From Actinomadura sp. DC4 (GTDB lineage Bacteria > Actinomycetota > Actinomycetes > Streptosporangiales > Streptosporangiaceae): a stretch of DNA of 64,000 nt. The DNA lies in the NCBI RefSeq assembly GCF_030406325.1, contig NZ_JAUEQY010000019.1, positions 62,001 through 126,000 on the forward strand, written 5' to 3'. The first letter of the stretch is position 1. Each line of letters opens with the position of its first letter. Shown piece by piece: positions 15,918 through 24,863 of the stretch. A program made the translations under genes and the position numbers. The notes beneath the pieces were generated by a model, which was not told where the DNA came from, made no database searches, and saw nothing but the letters and a program-made list of their open reading frames with translations.

Positions 15918-17507
15918 TCAGGGACGCCCGATGAGCGGACGGGCGGGCACCTTCGGCGCCGCGGACTTGGCCAGGGCCGACGAGGCGACGCTCGACGGGA
16001 CCGGGTCCGGAAGCGCCGCGCACGTCACGTCCGGGCCGCTGCCCGGCTTGTCCTTCGGCAGCGCGTCGGTGCTCAGGTACGCCGCGACCTTGTCGTCGAG
16101 GCACGCGTTGCCGTTGAGGGTGTTGGCGTGGGTCTTGCCACCGAGCTCGGCGACGAGCCGGGACGGCAGCAGCTTGTGCATCTCCACGCCGCCCGGGTAC
16201 GGCGTCGCGGCGTCCAGCGTGGACTGGACGAGCAGCGCCGTGGTCATGCCCCTGGCGTTGATCTTCAGCTTCGGGCCGCCCTGGAAGGGCCAGTACTTCA
16301 CCGGGGCGTTGAACCAGACGTTGCCCCACGTGTTGAAGCGGTAGCCCTGCTTGTAGAGCTTGGCGGCGTCACGGTGCCACTTGCTCCAGGAGGTCGGCCA
16401 CTTGGCGTCCGCGGCCTGGACGGCGTTGTACATCGCGAAACCGTTGTCGTCGGGAGAGAAGATGTTGTCCGAGTAGAAGTCGGCGATCGCCGCGGCGTCG
16501 CCCTGCGTCACGTACGCGGAGAACACGTCGGCGATCGGCTCGTACCAGCCGGTGTTGTAGCCCGCGTTGAGGAAGGTGTCGTCGAGCTCGTCCGGGCCGA
16601 CCTTGCCGCCGATGGCCTGCTTGCCGGCCTTCGCGCGCATCGTGTAGTACGCCTTCTCCACGGCGGCCTCGGTCTTGCCGAGGTGGAAGTGAGAGTCGTA
16701 CTTGGCGATCCAGGCGAAGAAGAACTTGATGTTGCGCTCGAACGCCTTGTCCTGCTCCAGCTGCGCGTCGTACCAGACCCCGCGGTCGTCGACGTTGCCG
16801 TCGAGCACCATGTGCCGCACGCGCGCCGGGAACAGCGTGCCGTACGTCGCGCCGAGGTAGGTGCCGTAGGAGAAGCCGTAGTAGCTGATCTGCCGCTGGC
16901 CCAGCGCGCCGCGGATGGCGTCGATGTCGCGGGCCGCGTCGGTGGTCCGCAGGTGCGGCAGCAGCCAGCCGAACTTGCTCGCGCAGGCCTGCGCGTACGC
17001 CTTGGACTTCTTCCGCCAGACCGTCTCGTCCTTCGTCGAGTGCGGGACGTAGTCGGGCCGCACCGGGTCGGAGAAGTGCGGGTCGCACGTCAGCGCGGGC
17101 ACGCTGGCGCCGACGCCGCGCGGGTCGAAGCCGATGATGTCGTACTGGGCCGGGATCTCGGGGTGGCCGACGCCGGTGAACCAGCTCGCGAGGCCGCCGG
17201 AGAGGTACAGCCCGCTGCCGCCGGGACCGCCCGGGTTGCCGACCAGCACGCCCTTGTAGTGCTTGGTGTCGGTGTGCTTGACCCGCGACACCGCGACCGA
17301 GATCTTCTTCCCGTTCGGGTGGCCGTAGTCGAGCGGCACCTGGATCTGGGCGCACTCGGCGTCGGCCAGGTACGGGTCGTCGCCGGCGCACTTGGCCCAC
17401 GAGACCGCGGCGGGCGCCGGCGCCTCCTGTGCCTGGGCGGACACGGCCACGGCGGTGCCCGCGAGCCCCAGACTCGCGACTGCCGTGATCACAGCAAGTC
17501 TCTTCAC
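15918..17507 (-). CDS. Secreted alpha/beta-hydrolase, tripeptidyl aminopeptidase (Tap/Slp) family
   Basis: This 529-residue exported serine peptidase has a signal peptide at residues 1-27 (cut near AQA-QE). The oxyanion-hole loop is NPGGPGGSG (91-99), the nucleophile elbow GFSYG (211-215, Ser213), the Asp lies in QSTLDAATPYPGG, and the His is in the C-terminal TAP-like domain (GGKTHANTLNGNACLD). Family members remove N-terminal tripeptides from extracellular proteins in Streptomyces. Length is typical. It lies downstream of a paralogue of very similar layout, but each gene has its own terminator, so they are separate transcripts. No lipobox or anchor is visible. Confidence 0.9.
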   Translation of the reverse strand: MKRLAVITAVASLGLAGTAVAVSAQAQEAPAPAAVSWAKCAGDDPYLADAECAQIQVPLDYGHPNGKKISVAVSRVKHTDTKHYKGVLVGNPGGPGGSGLYLSGGLASWFTGVGHPEIPAQYDIIGFDPRGVGASVPALTCDPHFSDPVRPDYVPHSTKDETVWRKKSKAYAQACASKFGWLLPHLRTTDAARDIDAIRGALGQRQISYYGFSYGTYLGATYGTLFPARVRHMVLDGNVDDRGVWYDAQLEQDKAFERNIKFFFAWIAKYDSHFHLGKTEAAVEKAYYTMRAKAGKQAIGGKVGPDELDDTFLNAGYNTGWYEPIADVFSAYVTQGDAAAIADFYSDNIFSPDDNGFAMYNAVQAADAKWPTSWSKWHRDAAKLYKQGYRFNTWGNVWFNAPVKYWPFQGGPKLKINARGMTTALLVQSTLDAATPYPGGVEMHKLLPSRLVAELGGKTHANTLNGNACLDDKVAAYLSTDALPKDKPGSGPDVTCAALPDPVPSSVASSALAKSAAPKVPARPLIGRP

Positions 17508-17693
17508 GAAACCCCCTCGCGCGCACGGTTCGGCGATGAACCCACGCTGGTCGGAATGCGCAAATTGTGACGCTCAGGGCAATTGCTGAGAAAGGGCGCT
17601 AATCAACCGTTGCTTGATCGTGATTGGCCACGGTCGTGACGACCCTGCGCACGGCGGTTTCGGCGAAGGCGGCCGGGACTGCCGGACATGCGA

Positions 17694-17727
17694 AAACGCC
17701 CGGCCGGGTGACCCCGGCCGGGCGTTT
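17694..17727 (-). terminator. Terminator of the second Tap-like peptidase gene
   Basis: AAACGCCCGGCCGGG (17694-17708) pairs perfectly with CCCGGCCGGGCGTTT (17713-17727), a 15-bp stem with a 4-base loop, 14 bases past the stop at 17742. Confidence 0.8.
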
Positions 17728-17741
17728 CGCCGACTACTCCC

Positions 17742-19313
17742 CTACGGGCGCGTGAACGCCTGCGGGAACTGCTGCGCGGCGGCCGCCTTCGCGGTCGCCG
17801 ACGCGGCGGCGGACGGCGGGACCGGCTCCGGCAGTCGCGCGCAGTGCGACTGGTTCGCCGGCAGGGTGCCGTTGGTGAGGAACGCGGCGAACTTGTCGTC
17901 GATGCAGGCGTTGCCCCGCTCGACGACGCCGTGCGTACGGCCGCCGTCCTCGATCACCAGGCGCGAGCCCTTGAGCCGCTGGTTCATCTCCACGCCACCG
18001 GGGAACGGCGTCGCGGCGTCATTGGTCGCCTGGAAGAGCAGCACCGGCGGGATGCCCTTGGCGTGTCCCACGTCGACCGGCTTGCCGGCCTTGGCGGGCC
18101 AGGTCAGGCACGGCGCGTTGTACCATGCGTTGCCCCAGGTCTCGATCTTGTTGCCCTTGAGGTAAAGCTTCCAGTTGTCGGCCCGCCACTTGTTCCAGCT
18201 GGTGGGCCACTGGGTGTCGCTGCACTGCACCGCGTTGTAGACCGCGTAACCGTTGTCGTCCGGCGTGGCGCCGAGCAGGTTGTACGCGTCCACGAGCGGC
18301 TGGCCGTTGCCCGCCTTGTACTTCGACAGGGCGTTCGCCAGGTACGGCCAGTACGCGCCGAGGTCGATGTAGCCCGCCACCAGGTAGGTGTCGATGAGCT
18401 CATCGCCGCCGACGACGCCCTGGAGCGGCGTCTTGGCGAGCTGCGCGCGGAGGTTCAGGAAGTACGAGCGCACCGCCTGCTGGGTCGTGCCCAGGTGGTA
18501 CGTCGAGTCGTACTTGGCGATCCACGCGAACAGCGCGTTGATGTTCTTCTCGAACGCCTTGTCCTGCTCGAGGTTGGCGTCGTACCAGACGTCGCTCGGC
18601 TTGACGTTGCTGTCGAGCACCATGCGCCGGACATGGGAGGGGTACAGCGTCGCGTACACCGAGCCCAGGTAGGTGCCGTACGAGGCGCCGTAGTAGTTGA
18701 TCTGCTTTTGGCCCAGCGCCACGCGGATGTCGTCCATGTCCTGGACGGCGTCCGTGGTCTTCATGTGCTGGAGCAGCGAGCCGTACTTCTGCCCGCACGC
18801 CTTGGAGTAGGCGGCGGACTTCTTCAGCCACGTCCTCTCCAGCGACCTGCTCACCGGCACGTAGTCCGGCCGCACCGGCGCGAAGTAGTTCGCGTCGCAG
18901 GTCAGGGACGGGCTGCTGCCGCCCACGCCGCGCGGGTCGAACCCGATCACGTCGTAGGTGGCCTTGAGACCGGCGGGCAGACCGTTCGCCACACGCGAGG
19001 CGAAGTCACGGCCGGTGCCACCCGGGCCGCCCGGGTTGACCAGCAGGTCGCCCTGGAAGCCCGTCGTGCCCGTGTGCTTCACACGGGACAGCGCCAGGGT
19101 GATCTTCTGGCCGTTCGGCCTGCTGTGGTCCAGCGGGACCGGGAGGCTCGCGCACTCCTGGCCCTCCAGACCCGGGTCGGTGCACGCCGACCAGCTCAGG
19201 CTCGCGGACGGCTGAGCCGGCTGCGCCGGACGTGCCTGGGCGGTCGTCGGCACGAGTGCCAACGCGACCAGGCCGGCGCCTGCGGCGGCCGCCGTAATGG
19301 CAAGCTTTTTCAC
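17742..19313 (-). CDS. Secreted alpha/beta-hydrolase, tripeptidyl aminopeptidase (Tap/Slp) family, paralogue
   Basis: This 523-residue exported peptidase has a signal peptide at 1-27 (TTAQA-RP), the oxyanion loop NPGGPGGTG (93-101), nucleophile elbow GASYG (209-213, Ser211), Asp in NDAATPFPGG and His in GRTHGVVERGNACID. Long blocks match the downstream paralogue (DVIGFDPRGVGGSSPSLTCD, NLEQDKAFEKNINALFAWIA), so the pair arose by duplication followed by strong divergence around the substrate pocket. Its upstream region (19314-19446) separates it from the ispG terminator, and a promoter should lie there, although I do not see a convincing one. Confidence 0.9.
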   Translation of the reverse strand: MKKLAITAAAAGAGLVALALVPTTAQARPAQPAQPSASLSWSACTDPGLEGQECASLPVPLDHSRPNGQKITLALSRVKHTGTTGFQGDLLVNPGGPGGTGRDFASRVANGLPAGLKATYDVIGFDPRGVGGSSPSLTCDANYFAPVRPDYVPVSRSLERTWLKKSAAYSKACGQKYGSLLQHMKTTDAVQDMDDIRVALGQKQINYYGASYGTYLGSVYATLYPSHVRRMVLDSNVKPSDVWYDANLEQDKAFEKNINALFAWIAKYDSTYHLGTTQQAVRSYFLNLRAQLAKTPLQGVVGGDELIDTYLVAGYIDLGAYWPYLANALSKYKAGNGQPLVDAYNLLGATPDDNGYAVYNAVQCSDTQWPTSWNKWRADNWKLYLKGNKIETWGNAWYNAPCLTWPAKAGKPVDVGHAKGIPPVLLFQATNDAATPFPGGVEMNQRLKGSRLVIEDGGRTHGVVERGNACIDDKFAAFLTNGTLPANQSHCARLPEPVPPSAAASATAKAAAAQQFPQAFTRP

Positions 19314-19446
19314 GTAACCCCTTTCGCGCGGAGTTCGCCAATGAACTCCGGTTCATGCGGTAACGCATGATTTTCGTGACGATGTCGCACGGCCGGGAGT
19401 GCTGAGGCCAACAGTGGCCAAGTTTCAGCAGGACAGCACGGCAAAA

Positions 19447-19470
19447 GCCCCCGGCCGAATGACCGGGGGC
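19447..19470 (-). terminator. Terminator downstream of ispG
   Basis: GCCCCCGG (19447-19454) pairs with CCGGGGGC (19463-19470) about 65 bases past the ispG stop, preceded by an A run on the plus strand (a U run in the ispG transcript). Confidence 0.65.
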
Positions 19471-19534
19471 CGCGACGACTCTACCCACTTAATGATCTTA
19501 AGTTACGGAGCCTGACAATTTCGGCGAGGCGCGG

Positions 19535-20698
19535 TCAGGAAACACTGACGTCGGCGCCCGGACCCTCGCCCGTGACGTCGACGCCCATCCCCTCGGCGAT
19601 GCGGACCGCCTCCTCGATCAGGGTCTCCACGATCGCCGCCTCCGGCACGGTCTTGATGACCTCGCCCTTGACGAAGATCTGTCCCTTGCCGTTGCCCGAG
19701 GCGACGCCGAGGTCGGCCTCGCGGGCCTCGCCGGGGCCGTTCACGACGCAGCCCATGACCGCGACCCGCAGCGGGACCGGGAAGTCCTGCAGCGCGGCGG
19801 TCACCTGGTCGGCCAGGGTGTAGACGTCGACCTGGGCGCGCCCGCAGGACGGGCAGGACACGATCTCCAGGCCGCGCTCGCGCAGGCCCAGCGACTCCAG
19901 GATCGCCAGGCCGACCTTGACCTCCTCGACCGGAGGCGCGGACAGGGACACGCGGATCGTGTCGCCGATGCCCTCGGCCAGCAGCGCGCCGAACGCCACG
20001 GAGGACTTGACGGTGCCCTGGAAGGCCGGGCCTGCCTCGGTGACGCCCAGGTGCAGCGGGTAGTCGCACCGGGCGGCGAGCTGGCGGTAGGCGTTGATCA
20101 TCACGACCGGGTCGTTGTGCTTGACCGAGATCTTGATGTCGCGGAAGTCGTGCTCCTCGAACAGCGAGCACTCCCACAGCGCCGACTCGACCAGCGCCTC
20201 GGCGGTCGCCTTGCCGTACTTCTGCAGCAGCCGCTTGTCGAGCGACCCGGCGTTGACGCCGATGCGGATCGGCACGCCGGCGTCCTTGGCCGCGCGGGCG
20301 ATCTCGCCGACCTTGTCGTCGAACTTCTTGATGTTGCCCGGGTTGACCCGTACGGCCGCGCACCCGGCGTCGATGGCGGCGAAGACGTACTTGGGCTGGA
20401 AGTGGATGTCGGCGATCACCGGGATCTGCGACTTGCGGGCGATGGCCGGCAGCGCGTCGGCGTCGTCCTGCGACGGCACCGCCACCCGGACGATCTGGCA
20501 GCCGGACGCGGTCAGCTCCGCGATCTGCTGCAGTGTGGAGTTGACGTCCGCGGTGAGCGTCGTCGTCATCGACTGCACCGAGACCGGACTGTCACCGCCC
20601 ACGGGCACGGACCCCACCATGATCTGCCGCGACTTGCGGCGGGGGGCGATCGGCCTGGGCTTGGCCTGCGGAATCCCGAGATCGACGCTCATGGTCAC
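19535..20698 (-). CDS. ispG: 4-hydroxy-3-methylbut-2-enyl diphosphate synthase (flavodoxin)
   Basis: This 387-residue enzyme of the MEP isoprenoid pathway converts 2-C-methyl-D-erythritol 2,4-cyclodiphosphate to HMBPP using a [4Fe-4S] cluster. The cluster ligands are Cys282 and Cys285 (SCPSCGR), Cys317 ([11 protein letters not shown]) and Glu324. The N-terminal TIM barrel opens with [18 protein letters not shown]. It is full length. ATG at 20692 is a possible alternative to 20698. The gene lies downstream of dxr and rseP with a 111-base gap, the usual actinobacterial order, so dxr and ispG supply two steps of the same pathway from one locus. Confidence 0.97.
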   Translation of the reverse strand: MTMSVDLGIPQAKPRPIAPRRKSRQIMVGSVPVGGDSPVSVQSMTTTLTADVNSTLQQIAELTASGCQIVRVAVPSQDDADALPAIARKSQIPVIADIHFQPKYVFAAIDAGCAAVRVNPGNIKKFDDKVGEIARAAKDAGVPIRIGVNAGSLDKRLLQKYGKATAEALVESALWECSLFEEHDFRDIKISVKHNDPVVMINAYRQLAARCDYPLHLGVTEAGPAFQGTVKSSVAFGALLAEGIGDTIRVSLSAPPVEEVKVGLAILESLGLRERGLEIVSCPSCGRAQVDVYTLADQVTAALQDFPVPLRVAVMGCVVNGPGEAREADLGVASGNGKGQIFVKGEVIKTVPEAAIVETLIEEAVRIAEGMGVDVTGEGPGADVSVS

Positions 20699-20809
20699 GC
20701 GGCACGGAGCATGCGCCCCGGGGGGATGCCGCGCCCTCCTTCCAGTCGTGCAGGTGGACGTATGGACATAAGCCTAGGCACCTGTGTGAGTGCTGCGCAC
20801 TCGAAGGGT

Positions 20810-21997
20810 CTATTGAGGCAATTTCAGGGGGTTGATGACGTCCGCGAGGATGAGCAGCACCCCCAGCCCGACGAGCAGCGTCACGGCCACGTACGTCAGC
20901 GGCATGAGCTTGGTCATATCGACCGGCCCGGGATCGGGACGGCCCCGGATCCGGAAGACCAGGGCCTTGAGCCGCTCGTAGCCGACGACCGCGAGATGGC
21001 CCCCGTCCAGCGGGAGCAGCGGCACGAGGTTGAGCAGCCCGACGAACAAGTTGAGCGAGACGACGAGCAGGACGAAGCTGGTGAGCTTGTCACGCCAGGT
21101 GTCGTTGGAGGAGAACACCTGCCCGGACGCCTCCGCGCCGCCGACGATGCTGCCCGCCTGGCCGCCCTTCGTGCTGGCCCGCTCGTGGCCGAACAGCTTC
21201 GGGATCGCGTGCGGGATGTCCACGACGATCTCGCCGATCGCGACGGTCATGTCGCCCATGAACCGGCCCGCGAAGCGGACCGCGGCGACCGGGCCGAGCC
21301 GGCGCGTGCGCGCGGCCGGCTCCAGCCCGAAGTAGCCGCTGCCGCCGAGGCTCGCGACCGTGGCCGGGAGCGTGAGGCGCGCCCCCTTCCGGTCCACCAC
21401 GACGGTCACGGGGGTGCCCGGCCGGGTGTCCCTGATCGCCCGGGACAGCTCGTCCCAGTCGCGTACGGGACGCCCGCCGAAGGACACGATGCGGTCGCGC
21501 GCCCGGAGCCCGGCCTTCTTCGAGGGCGAGACGGGGTCGCGCGGGGTGCAGACGTCGGCGGCCGACACGCACGGCGACACGTGGCGCACGACCGTGGTGG
21601 CGTCGTCGCCCGAGGGGATGCCGATTCCGGCCGCCAGGCCGATGAGCAGCAGGAACGCCAGGAGGAGGTTCATCACGACACCCGCGACGATGACCGCGGC
21701 GCGGCGCGGGGCGGGCTGCCGGTAGAACGCCCGCGGCTCGTCGGCGGGGTCGACCGTCTCCAGCGGCGTGTAGCCGACGATCTTGACGAAGCCGCCGAGC
21801 GGGATCGCCTTGATGCCGTACTCGGTCTCCCCGCGCCGCCGCGACCACAGCGTGGCACCGAACCCCGCGAAGAACTGCGACGCCTTCATGCCGAAGCGCT
21901 TCGCGGTGAGCAGGTGCCCGGCCTCGTGCAGCACGACGGAGAGCAGGAGCGCCACAACGAAGGCGACCACGCCGAGGAGGCCGTAGAAATTGGTCAA
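20810..21997 (-). CDS. rseP: Site-2 intramembrane metalloprotease (RseP/Rip1-like)
   Basis: This is a 395-residue M50 protease with about four membrane helices. The zinc motif HEAGH is in the first helix (residues 24-28) and the third ligand motif [12 protein letters not shown] is near the C-terminus; a PDZ domain lies between ([20 protein letters not shown]). Relatives cut anti-sigma factors and other membrane proteins after a first cleavage. I prefer the TTG at 21997, which overlaps the dxr stop (TTGA) and starts just before the first helix; the next upstream in-frame start is at 22033, inside dxr. It is translationally coupled to dxr and followed by ispG. Confidence 0.92.
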   Translation of the reverse strand: MTNFYGLLGVVAFVVALLLSVVLHEAGHLLTAKRFGMKASQFFAGFGATLWSRRRGETEYGIKAIPLGGFVKIVGYTPLETVDPADEPRAFYRQPAPRRAAVIVAGVVMNLLLAFLLLIGLAAGIGIPSGDDATTVVRHVSPCVSAADVCTPRDPVSPSKKAGLRARDRIVSFGGRPVRDWDELSRAIRDTRPGTPVTVVVDRKGARLTLPATVASLGGSGYFGLEPAARTRRLGPVAAVRFAGRFMGDMTVAIGEIVVDIPHAIPKLFGHERASTKGGQAGSIVGGAEASGQVFSSNDTWRDKLTSFVLLVVSLNLFVGLLNLVPLLPLDGGHLAVVGYERLKALVFRIRGRPDPGPVDMTKLMPLTYVAVTLLVGLGVLLILADVINPLKLPQ

Positions 21998-23226
21998 CCA
22001 GACGTCAGCTCCCGTGCCCGGGCCCGGGCCCACGCGTCGGCGGCCAGCACGTCGTCGAGGGTGAGCGCGGCCGGTGTCGATACGCCGGTACCGCTCATGT
22101 GTTCGGACACTACCCGCGCAACCGTGTCAACAATCGCGGGAAATGTCAGGGTTCCGGCAAGGAAAGCGGCAACGCACTCCTCGTTCGCGCCGTTGTAGAC
22201 CGCCGGGGCCGTGCCGCCCGCCTCCCCGACCTCGCGCGCGAGGCGTACGGACGGGAACGCCTCGTCGTCGAGCGGGAAGAACTCCCACGTGTGCGCGCGG
22301 GTCCAGTCGATGGACGGCGCGGCGTCGGGGACCCGGCCGGGCCAGGCGAGGCCCAGCGCGATCGGCAGGCGCATGTCGGGCGGGCCGGCCTGGGCGATCG
22401 TCGAGCCGTCGGTGAACTCCACCATCGAGTGCACCGCCGACTGCGGGTGCACCACGACCTCGATCCGGTCGAACGGCACGTCGTACAGCAGGTGGGCCTC
22501 GATCACCTCCAGGCCCTTGTTGACCAGCGTCGCGGAGTTGACCGTGACGAGCGGGCCCATCGACCAGGTGGGGTGGGCGAGCGCCTGCTCCGGCGTGACG
22601 TCCTCCAGATCCGCGCGGCTCCGCCCGCGGAACGGCCCGCCGCTCGCGGTCACGACCAGCCGGCGCAGCTCCCCCCGGTCGCCCGCGCGCAGGCACTGCG
22701 CGAGCGCGGAGTGCTCGGAGTCGACCGCGACGATCTGTCCCGGCTTGGCGCGCTGCTTGACCAGGGGGCCGCCGATGATCAGCGACTCCTTGTTGGCCAG
22801 CGCGAGGGTGCGGCCCGCGTCGAGGGCGGCCAGGGTCGAGGCCAGGCCGGCGGCGCCGTCGACGCCGTTCAGCACGACGTCGCAGGGCCACGCCGCCACC
22901 TCGGCGATCGTGCCGGGCCCGGCGAGGAGCTTGGGCAGCCGGTAGCCCCCGGAGGAGAACCCGCGCTTCTGCGCCTCGGCGTAGAGGGCGAGCTGCAGGT
23001 CCTCGGCGGCCGAGCCCTTGGCCACGGCGACCACCTCGGGCCTGAGGTCGAGAACCTGGGCGGCGAGCAGGTCGACCCGGCCTCCACCGGCCGCCAGCCC
23101 GGTCACGCGGAACCGGCCGGGATTGCGGCGGATCACGTCGATGGCCTGCGTTCCGATCGACCCGGTCGAACCGAGGATGACGACGTCTCTGATGCCCGCC
23201 GGAGCGGCGTTCTCGTCGGGAGTCAC
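21994..23226 (-). CDS. dxr: 1-deoxy-D-xylulose 5-phosphate reductoisomerase
   Basis: This 410-residue enzyme of the MEP pathway reduces and rearranges DXP to MEP with NADPH. The nucleotide loop GSTGSIG is at 19-25, the substrate/metal loop at [17 protein letters not shown], and the flexible loop follows [19 protein letters not shown]. Length is usual. It heads the dxr-rseP-ispG group; the TTG of rseP overlaps its stop. The 110-base region to the divergent protease gene at 23337 holds the promoter of this group. Confidence 0.97.
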   Translation of the reverse strand: MTPDENAAPAGIRDVVILGSTGSIGTQAIDVIRRNPGRFRVTGLAAGGGRVDLLAAQVLDLRPEVVAVAKGSAAEDLQLALYAEAQKRGFSSGGYRLPKLLAGPGTIAEVAAWPCDVVLNGVDGAAGLASTLAALDAGRTLALANKESLIIGGPLVKQRAKPGQIVAVDSEHSALAQCLRAGDRGELRRLVVTASGGPFRGRSRADLEDVTPEQALAHPTWSMGPLVTVNSATLVNKGLEVIEAHLLYDVPFDRIEVVVHPQSAVHSMVEFTDGSTIAQAGPPDMRLPIALGLAWPGRVPDAAPSIDWTRAHTWEFFPLDDEAFPSVRLAREVGEAGGTAPAVYNGANEECVAAFLAGTLTFPAIVDTVARVVSEHMSGTGVSTPAALTLDDVLAADAWARARARELTSG

Positions 23227-23336
23227 GTCCCCATTCTCACCACCTCACGACGTCAAAGCACACAACACCCGATCACAAGCGCCCTTTTACCGAAAGTGAG
23301 CATTCGATCACCCTCGGTGCTGCACACTTTTGCCTC

Positions 23337-24317
23337 ATGTTCAAGAGTGCCCCCTTCGCCCTCGTCGTGCCGGCCGTCAGCGCCGCGCTCGCCGCAGCCG
23401 GCCCGGCGACCTCACATCCCGCGCCGGGAGTCACCGGTGTCGTCGACAATGTCATCGCGACCGCCTCGTCCGCGACGCTGCGCTACTGGACGGCCGAGCG
23501 CATGCGGCGCGCCGTCATCCCGCCGCCCCGCCACCGCCCGAACGCCATGGCCGACACCGCCGCCCCGGCCGCCGGCGCGCCGGTCGTGATCCCCGGCAGC
23601 GCGCCCGCGCGGGCCACCCGGCACCGCAGCGTCGAGACCCCGGGCGCGCCGTGGACCTCACGCGGCGCCGTGCGCGCGACCACCGGCAAGGTCTTCTTCA
23701 CCATCGACGGCGGCGACTACGTCTGCTCGGCCGGCACCGTCTCCAGCGCCAACCACGACCTCGTCGTGACCGCGGGCCACTGCGCGCAGGACGCCACCGG
23801 CAAGTGGGCCCGCAACTGGATCTACGTGCCCGGCTACGACCAGGGCCGCCGCCCGTACGGCGCGTTCGCCGCGCGGCACATGTTCGTGCCCGGCACGTGG
23901 TCGGCCCGCGGCGACGAGAACTTCGACGTCGCCCTGGTGGCGCTCGCCACCTCGGCCGGGCGGCACGTCGCCGACGTGGTCGGCGCCCAGGGCATCGCCT
24001 TCGACCAGCCGCGCGGCGGGCTCGTCTACGGCTTCGGCTACCCCGCCGGCGGACACTACGACGGCGAGCGGCTGACCTACTGCAGTGGCAGGACCTCTCC
24101 CGACTCCCACAAGATCACCAAGGACGAGGGCCTGCGCTGCGACATGACGGAGGGCTCGAGCGGCGGGCCGTGGCTGACCCGGTTCGACGCCGCCACCGGG
24201 ACCGGCGTTGTCACCTCGGTGAGCAGCTTCAAGTACGCCGACGACCCCGCCACGATGTACGGGCCCTATTTCGGACCGGCCGTGCGCCACATCTACGACC
24301 GCGCGCAACAGGCGTGA
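23337..24317 (+). CDS. Secreted trypsin-like serine protease
   Basis: This 326-residue exported protein has a short signal peptide (about 1-27) and an Ala/Pro-rich pro-region up to residue 105, then a chymotrypsin-fold catalytic domain of the V8/glutamyl-endopeptidase-like type. The triad is His148 (TAGHC), Asp197 (NFDVALV) and Ser275 (GSSGGP). Cysteines at VCSAG and TAGHC probably form the usual His-loop disulfide. It is probably secreted as a zymogen. It is transcribed divergently from dxr and shares no operon with the GNAT downstream. Confidence 0.88.
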   Translation: MFKSAPFALVVPAVSAALAAAGPATSHPAPGVTGVVDNVIATASSATLRYWTAERMRRAVIPPPRHRPNAMADTAAPAAGAPVVIPGSAPARATRHRSVETPGAPWTSRGAVRATTGKVFFTIDGGDYVCSAGTVSSANHDLVVTAGHCAQDATGKWARNWIYVPGYDQGRRPYGAFAARHMFVPGTWSARGDENFDVALVALATSAGRHVADVVGAQGIAFDQPRGGLVYGFGYPAGGHYDGERLTYCSGRTSPDSHKITKDEGLRCDMTEGSSGGPWLTRFDAATGTGVVTSVSSFKYADDPATMYGPYFGPAVRHIYDRAQQA

Positions 24318-24359
24318 AATACACACGCGCGTAACAGCGGATCCTTACTGTTGTCCCGC

Positions 24360-24863
24360 ATGAGCAGCAGCCCACCCGTCGAACTCGTCGTGGCCTCGTT
24401 CGACGACCCGATCCTGGCCGGCCTCCTCGCCGCAAGGGGAGACCGGCCGGCCGGTACGAGCCGGCGGGTGGGCGGCGCGCCGCCCGTCGACGCCGGGATC
24501 GTCTTCCTGGTCGCCCGGCAGGTCTCCGAGACGGTCGGATGCGCCGGACTGCGGCGGCTCGGCGATGACACCGCCGAGGTGGAGCACGTCTACGTGCGCC
24601 CGGAGTACCGCGGGCAGGGCATCTCCCGGCTGCTGCTCGCGGGCGTGGAGGACCTCGCCCGGCGGCGAGGGTTCGCGGTCGCGCGGCTGGAGGCCGGCGA
24701 CCTGCGCTCCGCCGGCCTGTACGCCTCCAGCGGCTACGTCCGGATCGCGCCGTTCGGCCGCCACCCCGCCCGCAGCGTCTGCTTCGAGAAGTCGCTGCTC
24801 GTGCCGCTCACCGGGGGCCGGATGCCCGGCCCCCGGAGGACCTTCCCTAACCTGCCTCGCTGA
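24360..24863 (+). CDS. GNAT N-acetyltransferase
   Basis: This 167-residue single-domain GNAT has the acetyl-CoA loop YVRPEYRGQGISRLLLAGVE, preceded by a beta strand and followed by ARLEAGDLRSAGLYASSGY, the typical alpha-4 segment. The substrate is unknown. I start at ATG 24360 because TACTGT (24346-24351) lies 8 bases upstream, which fits a leaderless message; TTG 24351 is the in-frame alternative. The stop overlaps the convergent MMPL gene by 17 bases. Confidence 0.85.
   Translation: MSSSPPVELVVASFDDPILAGLLAARGDRPAGTSRRVGGAPPVDAGIVFLVARQVSETVGCAGLRRLGDDTAEVEHVYVRPEYRGQGISRLLLAGVEDLARRRGFAVARLEAGDLRSAGLYASSGYVRIAPFGRHPARSVCFEKSLLVPLTGGRMPGPRRTFPNLPR

Noticed and set aside
20051-22198. 715-codon plus-strand frame opposite ispG and rseP
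   Set aside because: It is antisense to two well-identified enzymes and its product has no domain.
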